This document shows, in pieces, positions 22,013-37,585 of a stretch of DNA of 64,000 bases. How positions within the stretch are numbered: position 1 is the stretch's first letter; the number at the start of each line of letters is the position of its first letter. The position numbers were made by a program, and so were the translations under genes. The DNA is taken from contig JALMLS010000387.1 of assembly GCA_038496445.1 (NCBI GenBank), positions 1 to 64,000 of the forward strand. The letters run 5' to 3'. The notes beneath the pieces are model-generated. The model did no database searches, was not told where the DNA came from, and worked only from the letters and a program-made list of their open reading frames with translations. Source of the stretch: Trichosphaerium sp. ATCC 40318. Its lineage: Eukaryota; Discosea; Flabellinia; Trichosidae.

Positions 22013-23973
22013 CTCAAGTTATGTACAATGACCTTTCTGCTACCCGGTATCAGTGCCCCGGTGTTAAGAAGTGCCCTATGTTCAAGTTACATTGCAGTAT
22101 TTGTAGTTATATTTTAAGACTGCCTGACATCGCTCTCATTGTAAGAACGATCTTTTGTTTGCAGTATCACAAGTTGCAGTATGAAGTTTTAAAAGAAAAA
22201 TACTTTTCCATACTCTTGAGAGAAACCACTGTAGTTGTATAGTAGCTATACCGCACAACAACAATGAATGAGCAATAAAACCATGTGATTCAGAAGAGAG
22301 TGCTTGCTAAACAACACTGTCGCTCTCATACTTGATAGACGCTTTAACTGTTCCTCCCAACATAAACTGTTCCTCCCAACATAAACTGTTTTTATGTTCC
22401 CGTCCTCACATCTTTCTTCACTCTTAATACCAACTACAGCGGTACATGGAGGGTTGGTGGAAAATAGAGGCATACCGCAGCAATAGGTCACAAAAAATTA
22501 GCTAACTAGCTGTGCAACACTTTTTGATTTAGCAACTAGCGTGTATACCTTGAAGAGGACTAACGTCTCTTCATTGCTGATGCCACCAATAGAGGGTGTT
22601 TTTCAAATTTCCTACGCAACAAGAGAAACTACTAACACTAAAGTACATATCACAAGAGATTGCTACAGAACCTAACTGCCAACAGCTCATCCAATTTTTT
22701 TCGTCCAGCGCTCACTAATATTTCAATTATACACGCCCACTGCAGTATACGGATGTGACGAATCACAAAATAGTTCTTACAACACTTTGCTCAATAATCA
22801 TAGCTACTACACAGTGACGTAGAGGAAGGTATTCTTCCTATTCAAAGGTTCAAAATTTGCTGTTGCTAGCCTTAGATTATAAATGCGTTTTAATCCTTTA
22901 CAAGGCGAAGGCATAGATTTTGAGATGATAGAATTAATCTGTATCAAGCACATTGTAAACTGCAATTCTGATGCGCGGTAAAGACTTATCACTCTAACTC
23001 AGGTGTTAAAATAAAAACTGCAAGTTTAGAATTTGTCGTGTTGTTTAGAGGACACTGACTTGAATAGAATTGATCTCATTAACCTGAGATCACTTGAATA
23101 GAGTCGTACATTGTGATGACACATACTTGTTACGCTGATATAAAATATTGCTGCTATCAAGCAACACGTGATTTATAGCGGTAGCACCAATTCTGACCTT
23201 ACAACCACCAAGTAATCTAACTTATTCGAACTTTCATCGACACCAATCCACTACGAATGAGAAACAGAGGGCTTTGTGCGTTACACAAAGTACTAAAATG
23301 ACATATCAAGGCCTAGCCTGCGTACTCTAGAAGTGCTACATGTGCTCACAAACCCTTGGTAATAAGTCACTCCGCAAAAACGTCGCCACACTTCAACAAT
23401 GGAACGCTTTGTAATCTTCACTGGCCTCTTGCTAGTCTATCACAGATACAAGTTGCAACCTTTAAACGAGCCCATAAGCACGCAGATTACCGCAAAGCCT
23501 ACATTGCAAAAGAACATGAAATAATCAGGAAATTCAATGCATAAAAGAGTCCGTTGATCTAAGCTACCATCAACAAACGATAAACTAAACATACTCATTA
23601 AGTACCAAGACGATCCAGACAAGGATCTGCTTTGTGTAATACCATGTGTCTTTGAAGCTTTAATCTGTGAATACTTCTTCAAAGACGAGCGAACTCTGTC
23701 ATAGTGCTTGGAATACATGTATCGATACCTTGAGATGCGCAAAGACATATCCACCAACAGTAGCACCTCGGACAACAAATTCAACTTAATCAATGCAAAA
23801 ACGCACTGCTGTAGACAAACCTATGCCCTCTTGCTTGTGAATGCTTCTTGAAAAATGGCTTGCACTTGGATTTAAACCTGAAGACTGTTTTGAATATTGT
23901 TTTCCTGGCTCCAGCCACAAGATTTGATTTAGTCCATTTACAATCCAACGTATTGTAGGGAAATTCTAATAGT
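22013..23973. other. Long gene-poor stretch
   Basis: Nearly 2 kb with no convincing exon. It holds a perfect 19-bp tandem duplication (AACTGTTCCTCCCAACATA twice) at 22346-22383, a CACGTG at about 23165, and a 45-nt segment at about 23030 with similarity to 38180. Short open frames in it lack ATG starts or splice support. Confidence 0.4.
22346..22383. repeat. Tandem repeat, 19 bp x 2
   Basis: Two perfect copies of AACTGTTCCTCCCAACATA followed by a partial third (AACTGTT). Confidence 0.9.
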
Positions 23974-24867
23974 TTATTGTTTTTGTTTGTTCATGGTAAG
24001 ATTTACAATACTACTAATAAGATAAGAACAATGGCCTGACATCTCCTCACGTTTTTTCCTTACAGTGTTAAGTTGAAAAAACACTTGAAGCTGAAATACA
24101 TGTGGTGTTGAAGAATCAGCAACACGTACTTCTATGCTTTCACCATGAAGAGAAAACATTTCAGGAGGTTGACAATCCTCTTGTGACCTAGGATCATACA
24201 AGAAAATAGCGGTTGGGGTTGGACCTGACATACCAAAACGAAAAGGTACTTTGTATGTGTGTACATCGCCAGGGTTAAGTCTAATATCTGAGTCATGTAG
24301 CCTTAATGCGTTGAAGTGAATGCTTCTATAATTGTCTAGATGACTCCTAGGGTCTGTTACTCTAGGATTCCATACATATAAACCATAACCTCCATCAATA
24401 CCTCTGGATTCTATGTCCTCTGGTTTGTCACCAACATTTTCTAGTTTGAGTGTGAATAATATAGTATCACCGTTATGTACACGTGTTTTATCACAAGTCA
24501 ACTCAGCAATGATGTTTGGAACAAGTTTGTTTTTGTACTTTTCTTTCCACGTGATTGGTTCTAATTTGTATGCAGTAGGTGGTGCTATGGGTTTATACTT
24601 CATTAAATTTTTCTGAATAATCACGTGGATAGCAGACTCTATTTCTTCAGCGCCCTTACCCCATTTACGATGGTACAAGCCTCGATAAATATAATCTGAG
24701 TTGTTTCGTATCATATCGTCCAGAAAATGGTTTGATTGTTGTAACGAAGCCAAATCTTGCCATGAAATGCCATTTCTCACGATAATAATCAAAAGAATCT
24801 CAACAGGTATTGACACTAATAGTTGTGATGAATGCACTAATTTTGAGGTTGAACCTTTAACTGACAT
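23974..24867 (-). CDS. F-box protein with Ig/arrestin-like C-terminal domain
   Basis: Single exon, 297 aa, ATG at 24867 (MSVKGSTSKL); the longer open frame starts on GTG. The F-box-like N-terminus is SIPVEILLIIIVRNGISWQ, followed by SNHFLDDMIRNN and a YHRKWGKG motif. From about residue 110 the protein is beta-rich, with IIAELTCDKTRVHNGDTI, LFTLKLENVG and LNPGDVHTYKVPFRFG, the pattern of an immunoglobulin-like or BsuPI/arrestin-like sandwich. F-box proteins recruit substrates to SCF ubiquitin ligases; here the sandwich would be the recognition domain. A second, broken copy lies at 59995-60874. Confidence 0.75.
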   Translation of the reverse strand: MSVKGSTSKLVHSSQLLVSIPVEILLIIIVRNGISWQDLASLQQSNHFLDDMIRNNSDYIYRGLYHRKWGKGAEEIESAIHVIIQKNLMKYKPIAPPTAYKLEPITWKEKYKNKLVPNIIAELTCDKTRVHNGDTILFTLKLENVGDKPEDIESRGIDGGYGLYVWNPRVTDPRSHLDNYRSIHFNALRLHDSDIRLNPGDVHTYKVPFRFGMSGPTPTAIFLYDPRSQEDCQPPEMFSLHGESIEVRVADSSTPHVFQLQVFFQLNTVRKKREEMSGHCSYLISSIVNLTMNKQKQ

Positions 24868-25144
24868 TGCTTTGCAGTTGGATAATTTGCTTTTTTCAGT
24901 TAAGTGCACCTAACATAACTTTTTATGGCGTTGCTTAGGTTTGCTGAAAAGTTCTGGTAAAAGATTTCCTGGCCAACTACATTGCCGGATCTCAATCAGC
25001 ATGTCAGGTGAAGCTTGTATTAAACAATAAACAAGGGGTTCATTATAACATGACTAAAGTTCTTCAACCCTAGGTATTGTTGCACCAAGCCCAACGACAA
25101 CAGCAAAAGCAACTATGCAATATGGATTCAACAACAACTTGTTC

Positions 25145-26640
25145 TTACAGCTCAAATGTAATACTATCTTTCCACTCAATCTCAAGGATTCCTCCTGTGC
25201 TATTGAATTGTAAAGGATACCAATACAGATAATCATGATGGTAACAGTCGTCTAAAGAGCAAAGTCAAAAAATTATCACGTGCGTTTCCAAAAATGACAC
25301 TCAATACAAAAACAGATAAAACGAACCTGGTGACCTTCCCCACTGATTTCCTATCCACATAAAAGTGGATCCAGAAGTGCTAGGTATTTCAAATACAACA
25401 CTTTGTTGTGCTCTAGTTACAAAAGAACCATTCCTAGATGTACCAACATCACCTGATAACAACTAAGTCAAAAAAAACTCTGACATTAAAAACTCTTCTC
25501 ACGAACACCAAATTAAAGGTTTACTGCCATGTTGATGTCTGAATGTTTAACTCAGTTTTAACCAATATGAACATCAAAAAAGGGAAGGAAGGAATGATCC
25601 TTCATACTGAGTAAACAAACAAACTTACCATGAAAAGTGTAAGGTCCAAGTGGCTTTGGTGCCGTGTACACAAATACGTTAGATCCACCAGTACAAGCGC
25701 AACAATCGTCACCAAAGAGTACATAATACAAATCATCTCTCTTAAACAGCACAGGTGCCTCTGAAGCTGCGGTTGTATGTATAATTGTTGTATCTCCTGT
25801 TCCTTTTGTGTATGTATCATCCAACCTTTCAATACACATGTATGCATGGTGTGTAATGATTATATAGGCTTCTTCTCCATCAACGAACAAATCATAGTCT
25901 CCGTCTGGTCCACAAGAGAATGATGCTGTATCGTAGATAGTCTTAAAAACACCTGTTGGATGTGGAGCTGTAGCAATAGCCAAGTTATGGCCTGGATGTC
26001 TGTCGATGTACCACATAACGAAAAGTTTCGTCTTTTGATTGTAAATCACGTGTGGTCTGAATAAAATACCCTCATGCCGTTGCGTTACATTGAGCACTAT
26101 GCCGTGGTTTTCAAAGGCAACAAAATCATTCGTGCTGTAAAGTACTAAAACGACGTCAACATCAAGCAGTAAAAAAAAAGTTTAGGTCAAGTGATTTCAT
26201 TTAAAAAGCGATCAGAGGTAGCAAAAAGACCAAATCTTGCTGTTTACCGTAGAATTGTTGAGACAATGTAGGTAAACACATGTATAGTTTTCAAAATACA
26301 ACACAGGCCAAGAGACGCGAACAGCAAAACTTTCGAAAACTTTTCATTTTTGTTTTTCTTACCGACGTTGTGAGATGTGTTATACACGCATGGACTCTTA
26401 CAGCTATGATCTGAACAGCATCCCCAGTCATCAAAATAAAAGTAGTAAGTATTTTCGTATACCATAACGTCCAGTTCGCCCGTTGTAAACATCTTATTTA
26501 GATTTTAGTAAGTTTAACAGTAATCACGTGATTGGTACAACCTTGCCGTTAGTATCGTGTAAATTCGCATTATTAGATATGGTAACTTCAAAAGAGAGCG
26601 TAATGATGCATAACAATGCGAAGAAATATCGAAAACACAT
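25145..26640 (-). CDS. GH43-like secreted glycosidase
   Basis: Five exons, 26542-26640, 26363-26492, 25629-26144, 25327-25452 and 25145-25251, give 325 aa. Signal peptide YFFALLCIITLSFEV, then NLHDTNGKMFTTGELD and YYFYFDDWGCC, the start of a five-bladed propeller. Family-43-type segments follow: VVLYSTNDFVAFENHG, FRPHVIYNQKTKLFVMWY and SEAPVLFKRDDLYYVLFG, and the C-terminal FMWIGNQWGRSP. The order and spacing resemble fungal exo-beta-1,3-galactanase-type GH43 enzymes; the substrate is inferred. It is secreted and probably acts on galactan or arabinogalactan side chains. Intron 2 (about 218 nt) is long and has an in-frame look-alike exon that was rejected. Introns 1 and 4 contain CACGTG. Confidence 0.82.
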
Positions 26641-27001
26641 ACGCTGCGTTTTCTCGGTGTAACCGATTTTATTGACAACAGTTGACTTGGTAATTTCTGA
26701 AAAAACAAGGTCTTTTGCAAAGTTTGCGATTCACAAAAGACAATAGAATATAGACAAGTAAAACTTTAGTGCCCAGTTCATAATGCTAGCTCTGATTTGA
26801 GACATATGTCTTATTTTCGTTTAGACTTGATAGGGAAATACACCCCAAGGTTAATGTCTGTCTAAAAATTGTGGACAGTACTCTGCAAAACAGCGAAGTT
26901 GCACGTGTTTTGTAGCAAAATTGTTATAAAAAGCGCAGTTTGCTGTAGTTTAATCGGAAGTTGTATACAGTTTAACTCAAGCTGGTTTAGCTTTGCAAAA
27001 T
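26641..27001. other. Intergenic, nothing recognised
   Basis: Between the GH43-like gene and tRNA-Leu; no exon supported. Confidence 0.4.
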
Positions 27002-27086
27002 TGCTTGGAGTGGGACTTGAACCCACGCGGACGAAATGTCCAGTCGAACTTGAGTCGAGCCCCTTAACCAACTCGGGCATCCAAGC
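27002..27086 (-). tRNA. tRNA-Leu (CAA)
   Basis: Type-II tRNA with a long variable arm. Acceptor GCTTGGA pairs with TCCAAGC; the T-arm is GTGGG-TTCAAGT-CCCAC. The anticodon loop CTCAAGT gives CAA. Variable arm GGACATTTCGTCC. No intron. Confidence 0.9.
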
Positions 27087-27605
27087 GCTCATGTGAAAAG
27101 AATACAGTGCGCTCCCACGCCGTCAAAATTGAGATCCAAATACTGAGGCAATCAATGGTCATCAAACTTTCTGAAAAAAGTAAAACTGGAAAAAACAATA
27201 AAATATTGTAGTTGTCTTTACTGTTCTGTACTCATAGCTGTATGAACATCCATAACGTTCACGCAACTATCATGTGTATTTCCTTATAAAGAGAGTGTTG
27301 ACCTTCACATTAACACTAAGAATTCTTCGAAGCTATATTACGAAAGCAGAACTATGTGTATTCAAACATTACTGTTCTTACAATCATCATTATATTGGCT
27401 CTGGTCTTATGTAATGTACGAATCTATTTAGCTCTGACATAAGCTTTGGTTCTTTATAAGACTCAAACTTATCCATGAAGCGTATCAGTTTTTTCTTACG
27501 TAGTATCAGTTTAATATTGTCTACAAGTAACAAATGGTTAACAACAGCAACAGCAAATAAAAAACATTTATGACTTACCATCGTACTGAGAGCAGTATAG
27601 CATCA
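27087..27605. other. Intergenic downstream of CLU
   Basis: A minus-strand open frame at 27390-27533 (DNIKLILRKKK) follows an acceptor-like site and might be an alternative last exon of the CLU gene. The spliced frame, however, stops at 27606, so I treat it as non-coding. Confidence 0.3.
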
Positions 27606-30600
27606 TTAACCCAATCTCAAACAACATAGAGTTCCATACACAAAAGCTGGGTCTTCAGCGAAAAGAAACCGCTTCTGAGCCATAACTGTACACAATCCTA
27701 AATATTTTCGCGTTAGAATAATACCACGTGATAACCACGTGTTTGAGAAGTACTAGTCTTACCTTGATTCATAAACAATTGATTGTATGCTAAAGAATTT
27801 ACAGACAGTATTTCATGCAACATTCCGAAAGAGAATCTTGGAACTCTTACGTCTGTTACAAGCAATGCACGAATGAATATTGATCTATCTCCATCCGGTA
27901 TAATAGTAGGTAGAGACATATTAATAAGACACATCTCAGAGCAAGTATATGATTTTTCTAGATTAACATCTCTTTCATCAAGGAGACCAACGGCAGCGAT
28001 GTATCTAAAGAACAGAGCCATGCACATATTGATTTTGTAACTCTGCGTTGACAGATCAAGTTGGTTAGCTATATTTATAGCATCTTGGACATAAGCGTAT
28101 GCATGTGTCTCTGGTACAACTTTAGTTAAACGAAACAATACTTCTAGAAGATGTTGGGTATTAGCCTGGAAGTGAGGAGCCAACTCGAAGCACTAAAAAA
28201 AACTTAAAAGAGAAAAAAAGAATAAATAAAGAAAAGATAGGTACCTTCTTTGCATGGCCAACAGCTATCAACATCGCATCAAGTTTATCATCATTGTATG
28301 TTAGTATTGCAGATATTTCATCTTGGACTACTGCTGCATGATGATATGATTGGTAATAGTCAGGAGAGACAGTAAACTCAGCACAAACCTGTACAAAAGT
28401 TAGAAGTTGTTGTTTGGTTTCAACGACAGTACTTTTTTGTATGCTTTTTGATAAATGTCGTAAGCATCTTGAAGTTTCTTGGTATGTTTCCCCTCTTGTA
28501 GCAAGCAAGTTCCCCAGTTAAAGTTGAACGTACGAAAGCCAGCACCAAGCTTTTCAGCAGTCTCAAAAAGTTCATTCGATTTTTTAAACAAGATTGCCTG
28601 TTCTTCTTCGTTTGTACACAACCGGCCCTATCAGAGTTACACAAAGGTATAAAGTTAATGTTACCTCTTCTGTGTAGGCAAGAGCTTTATTAACATGTGT
28701 TAGAGTGTAATCTGGTTTCGCCTTGAAACAAGTAAGTGACAACTCTGAACTTTTCTTTTTGTACCGCTATCCCCTTGTCAAAGAGCTCATAGCATCTCTT
28801 AAAGCACTGCTTCCTTTCCACTTCATCTATTGTATGCGTGCCCCTAATCAGTATATTAACAGGAGAACACCCAAGACGAGAATTACATACAGATGTTTGT
28901 ACACCAACCCAAAATTTGAATAGAACTTATAACTATCCAACCCATTTGTTCCACTCTCTTCAATTGGTGTCATAACATCAATCGCCCTCTGAAGATATTG
29001 TTTTGATCTTGTTTCATCTATAGTTGACATAATAGTACCCAATTGCGTCAATACATTCGCCCAGTTCGCACCGAGCTTACGGTAATTCTTTACAAGCGAA
29101 GGTATTGACAACCTGAACTGATCATCTAAAATAACAACTTAATTACAACAACATCAAAGAAGTTTGTACCTGAACGTATCATGAGCTTTAGTGCAAGATC
29201 ATTATTCCTATCTTCTATGGCAGCACAACCTAGTCTGTAAAGACAGAGTCCGAAGTTCTGTCTTGCTACTCTACTACCGGGTGTTCTTTGCAAACATTTT
29301 GAATACAAATCAGCAGAACGTCGATAGAGTTCTATTGATTTTTGTTAGCGTAAGATCTGTGATGACGATGTAATCAAGAGATATATCCATACCCATTGCC
29401 TTTGAGCCAACGTTCGCGTTTTCACCTTCTTGGAAGCTAACAGAAGCCTCTATAAGTGAAAAGACAAAAAGTTCCTTGACCTAACATAAAATTTAAGAAT
29501 GCCTCCTTAGTTATACTATTGCTTACCTTTATGTCAACACCCTTTACTTCTTTTTGAAATGTCTCTATTGTAGTTTTATCTAAAATTTTGTTGTCCATAG
29601 GATCCATTTTAACACGGGACAGGTATGCAACACGTCTGATAAGTGGCACAGTTGGCTTAAATTCCTCAACGTCTTTTGGCAACTTTTCCATTTCATCGTA
29701 AGTTGTCTTTATCATCTTAGGTATGCTCCCCCTTTTGTATAAAATATCAATAAAAACAACAGATAAAACAAGATTAAAGCCATACCAAAATCGGGAATGG
29801 CTTGGATTGGAAGCACAAAAGTAGACATTAAAAGTTTCTGAAACCTACGAAATAGAGTCAACTACAGCAGGAAACTGTTTGTAGCGCTATGACAAAACCT
29901 CAAGGTACCTTATTGACAATTGCAATATCAGTTACAATATCCATAGAACGCATGATAGTTCTCAAATGATTTTTCAAGCATCTTGCAACCTGTTCAAATG
30001 AGATAAAATCAACGTATGTCATTTACCATTTCAGTGATAATCAAACGTCTTAGTGAATCAGATTCGATTTCGTGTAGAACAGCACCAAGGTATCTTGTAT
30101 TTATACCCTCTAGACGAATATACGTATTTAATTCATCATAAGCATGTGGATTATTCGATATATCTGGTCGGTTACCCCTACATTCCAAGAAAACAGTTAA
30201 ACAATTGTTCACCATTTAATTTTTTAGGAGCAGTACCATCTTCGTGTCATACGTTTACCAACTTCAGGTATAAGTGTATTAAACAAATAATCTGTGGCTT
30301 CATCTACTTCAGCATTATGTACTACTTTGTCATGACGTCCAAACATAGAGTACGCATCACTATAAAATGATTTAGATTGTAATCCAAAAAAACTTGTGGA
30401 AGTTCAAATACCTAGATAGTGGTTTACTGTTGTATATCACAAACTCCGGACGAAACAAACGATAGAGAAATCCTCCTTTGATTCCTTTAATCGGTTTGAC
30501 AGGTGGTGATACCCTAATACAAAATGATTAGCTCAGTGAAAAGCAATCCCTTTATGAGCACCTTGCAGAATCTAACAGATAGTATAGACCATCTTTTCCT

Positions 30601-32299
30601 TTATGAACTTCGATATCTGTAGGCATGTATAGCCACTTATCTCTTACTTTATGTCTCTTTAACTTTAGTTTTTTACCAATCAATTCAATCATATCATTTA
30701 CTTCAGGGATATCAGCATGTACTGTACGTCCACCATCATCGCTAAAAAAATATCTTAAGAAAACTTCAACTTAAACAATCTACAATACCTTCCGTATATG
30801 AGTGTACCCTTACCAATAGGTAGTAACGAACTCGCAACTATTGAGTATCCCTTATATGTCACTATAGCCATAAGTGGAACGTGTAGGTTTAAGTTGAGAT
30901 CCATGACTTGGTTGATAACAGCCATCAAACCTGTATTGTATTAAATCGTACTAATAAAAACCACAACAGTTAGTAAGTACTAATACAATACCTGTGAGTT
31001 CTCTGTAGGCTGCTTTCATAGCATACTGATCTCCGCCGTACTTTAACAATAAGTCAACAACCACATCATAATATGGACTAAACGTCGTACCAACTTGAAA
31101 ACATCAGTTGCCATTTTGAAGAACACACCGTTACTGATATACTTTATACCTTGTAGGTGTTATACTGTTTCGAATTATGTAACTATAATACCTCCTGCAA
31201 TTCCGCCAGCAGCAACAGGCTTTATTGTCTTCTGTTCTTTGGAAGTGAAGAGCTCATTGATAATCGTTTTACCAGACTAAAAGTATAATCAGCTAATAAT
31301 ATAACTATTTGTTTGTACCTCCACAGCTGTAGCTGTAAACTCAGTTACAAGTTCTCTTAAACATTTTGATACTTCTCTTCCGCTATCAAACCTTTCTCTA
31401 GTATTCCAACGATGTAATAGCTGCTGAAACTCTAAATAAAATAAGTTGTAAAGAAAATACAATCAAAATACCTTCATTCCAATCACGTGACTTGGGTTCA
31501 GGGATAATCTCCTCTTCTCCTTTATAAGCACTTGCTAATTACAGTTACAATTAATTTTATTGAAGCTTAACGAACCAAAGCCTATTCCATGCTCTGCAAT
31601 GAAGTTTAGTTAGCAAACAAAGCATACTTATAGCTTAGCATTTAACTCACCTAAAGACGGTTCTGTAGCTGTAATAATCTCCTTAAGTGCTTGGATTTCA
31701 TGCATAGATAGAGTAGAAGCGATATGAGAGACATCTTTATCCGCACTTGGAAGAAGTAAGAGAATTTCCTTTTTTGGCCAAAAAAGAACAAACACGCACT
31801 GTTTAATCAACTTCTTCGCAATGGCTGTATATACATTATCTACAGGCCCATCAGTTGTAGCTTCGCTATCTATTTCATAATTTAGTTCGACATGAACGGA
31901 GAAATCGTATTTGTTACCCTTAGTATACGTATACGCTTCAGATGCAGCTGCAAGCGACGAAACATTCAAACTATACATGCAACCAGCATCTTCCGGTACA
32001 TCTTTATAATTGCCATCTGTTTGGTCCCCAAACGAGTCTCCAAGAGTGTAACAGCTTTCTTCAATGTAGTTTGCGGGTGTTTCAGCATCACTTGCCTCAG
32101 AACTATCTGACGCCCCACTTTGGGAATAAGAATACGCTACAGCACCTTGTTACGCGTTAGTTAATAATGCCAACCCTAATACACTCACCTGTGGGCTCTG
32201 TGTAATTCGAAGCGCTGTATGCTTCTGAATGCAGTTCTTCCTACGTCTATTTAATACCTTTAATACTAAGAACTAGCGTACTTCGTCGAGTTGCGACAT
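27606..32299 (-). CDS. CLU1: Clustered-mitochondria (CLU/TIF31-type) protein
   Basis: A large gene with about 20 small exons. The first nine are 32282-32299, 32189-32240, 31651-32145, 31576-31593 (an 18-nt micro-exon), 31472-31534, 31319-31431, 31192-31276, 31091-31149 and 30992-31040. The rest continue in phase to a TAA at 27606. After an acidic N-terminus, the central CLU domain is clear: SRDWNEEFQQLL, KYISNGVFFKMATDV, YGGDQYAMKAAYRELTGL, TLIYGSDDGGRTVHAD and RLFRPEFVIYN. Then come GNRPDISNNP and LEGINTRYLGAVLHEIES. The C-terminal half is alpha-helical and TPR-like (AMELYRRSADLYSKCLQ, NFGLCLYRLGCAA). CLU proteins bind mRNAs of nuclear-encoded mitochondrial proteins and keep mitochondria dispersed. 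It is divergent from SEC23 across about 480 bp. Introns are mostly 31-60 nt. C-terminal exon edges are less certain. Confidence 0.85.
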
Positions 32300-36383
<4,084 letters not shown>

Positions 36384-36698
36384 GCGTAGTGTACAGAAAA
36401 AAAAAAAGCCATTAAAATGTTTAATTATAATAAGACTTATTGCCAGCCAGCAAAGAGCGTTCAGTACTGAAATGTATGCAAGGTTATAATGTAATGCTTT
36501 CTACTACAAGCGTTCTTTATTGGCCTGCGGAAATTAGTTGTGACACGTGACGTGAACGAATTGTTGCGAAGGTATTCATGGGATAAGTTCTCTTTTCAGT
36601 CGTAGCTACAATGAGTTTTCAATGTCAGTAAAACCGCGACGCAGTGAAAGAAAATTCATTGTTGAGGCTTAGTTCCTGTGTTTACTCAGTTGAGTTTA
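36384..36698. other. Convergent intergenic region
   Basis: 3' ends of SEC23 and the MRH-like gene face each other. CACGTG followed by a second CGTG at about 36545. No gene. Confidence 0.4.
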
Positions 36699-37585
36699 TT
36701 AAGCATTATTTAACTTAGTCGTTGGACAAGCATACTTTGAAATTGCAGTCATTTTGTACACTAGATGGTTGTTCGAATCAAAGCTTGTATCGTTTACCCC
36801 AAAGTTTTCCAATACTGATTTAACAAAAGTAAGTTAGCGTTGAGTTAAACTGCAATAAGAAACCGTACCTCCAGCACTAGGAAAACAACTTATTGTGACT
36901 AACAGTGGTAAGTAAGGAGTATAAAATATGTATCATACAAGCAACATGACGTAAGCTCAGGGTATCAGGAAGCGTGTAGTACAGTTCAACACCTTTCCCA
37001 TCATTTAATCCAGTTGTATTTTGTGAAGAGAACATCCCGAGGCAATTCTGTTTTGATAAAAATCTATAAGTGACGTATTGTAATGTGAAGTATGTTACTT
37101 GGTTTGAAGGGTTGTCATAGTTCATCCATGATTGGCACGCGCCACATTTTGTCTTACCAACAGTCTAAATAAGTCGTTAGCTTTAGTTCACTTATAATAT
37201 AGGATAATTAGTGTGCCGAATTTTTGGCTGTTTTTTTTGACAAAAGTTAAGCATATTTGGGCTTCCGGTAATTCCGATAATTACGTGATATAAAGATAAC
37301 GCACTGTACCACACTGTTCTTCTACGTCGCTACACACAGAAACACGGTATTGGAATAGATCATCCTTATAAGAACGATTAGATGGTTTTACGTGTTAAAT
37401 AGGAAAAAGAGGGGTGTGAGTACCACGCAGATGGGACAAAATAAGCTTCCATAGCCTGTAATAATTTTTCCATCGACTGCGCTCAAATCATAGCGAGATC
37501 CGTCTGGAGCTACGATGTCGGTACAGTGTTTACTATTTGCGAATAGTACAAACAAACACAAAAGTAAGAAGACGTGTTGTACCAT
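36699..37585 (-). CDS. Secreted MRH (mannose-6-phosphate-receptor-like) domain protein
   Basis: Five exons, 37424-37585, 37305-37364, 36939-37164, 36869-36898 and 36699-36814, give 197 aa. Signal peptide VFLLLCLFVLFANS, then HCTDIVAPDGSRYDLSAVDG. Next come the MRH-type core YRVSVCSDVEEQCG, KTKCGACQSW, NDGKGVELYYTL and RHVAFTISC. It ends YKMTAISKYACP, a typical last strand with the terminal Cys of MRH domains. MRH domains bind mannose-type glycans or help glycosidase-II/OS-9-like quality control. There is no membrane helix or ER-retention signal, so it is probably a soluble lectin-like protein. The 30-nt exon is needed to keep frame. Confidence 0.7.

Noticed and set aside
22021-22139. First exon for the small membrane protein starting MRAMSG
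   Set aside because: Needs a GTCTTA donor, and the downstream phase does not match; the model was left partial.
23440-23793. 117-codon minus-strand frame
   Set aside because: Starts at TTG, composition not protein-like beyond chance, no splice partners.
24413-24913. Plus-strand open frames opposite the F-box gene
   Set aside because: Antisense shadows; the same shadows appear opposite its copy at 59742-60161 and 60256-60447.
26145-26362. Extra GH43 exon reading SFAVRVSWPVLYFENY
   Set aside because: The flanking exons join directly in phase to give the family segment HNVVLYSTND; including it breaks that segment.
27390-27581. Additional last exon of CLU (DNIKLILRKKK)
   Set aside because: The spliced frame already stops at 27606, and no in-phase donor links them convincingly.
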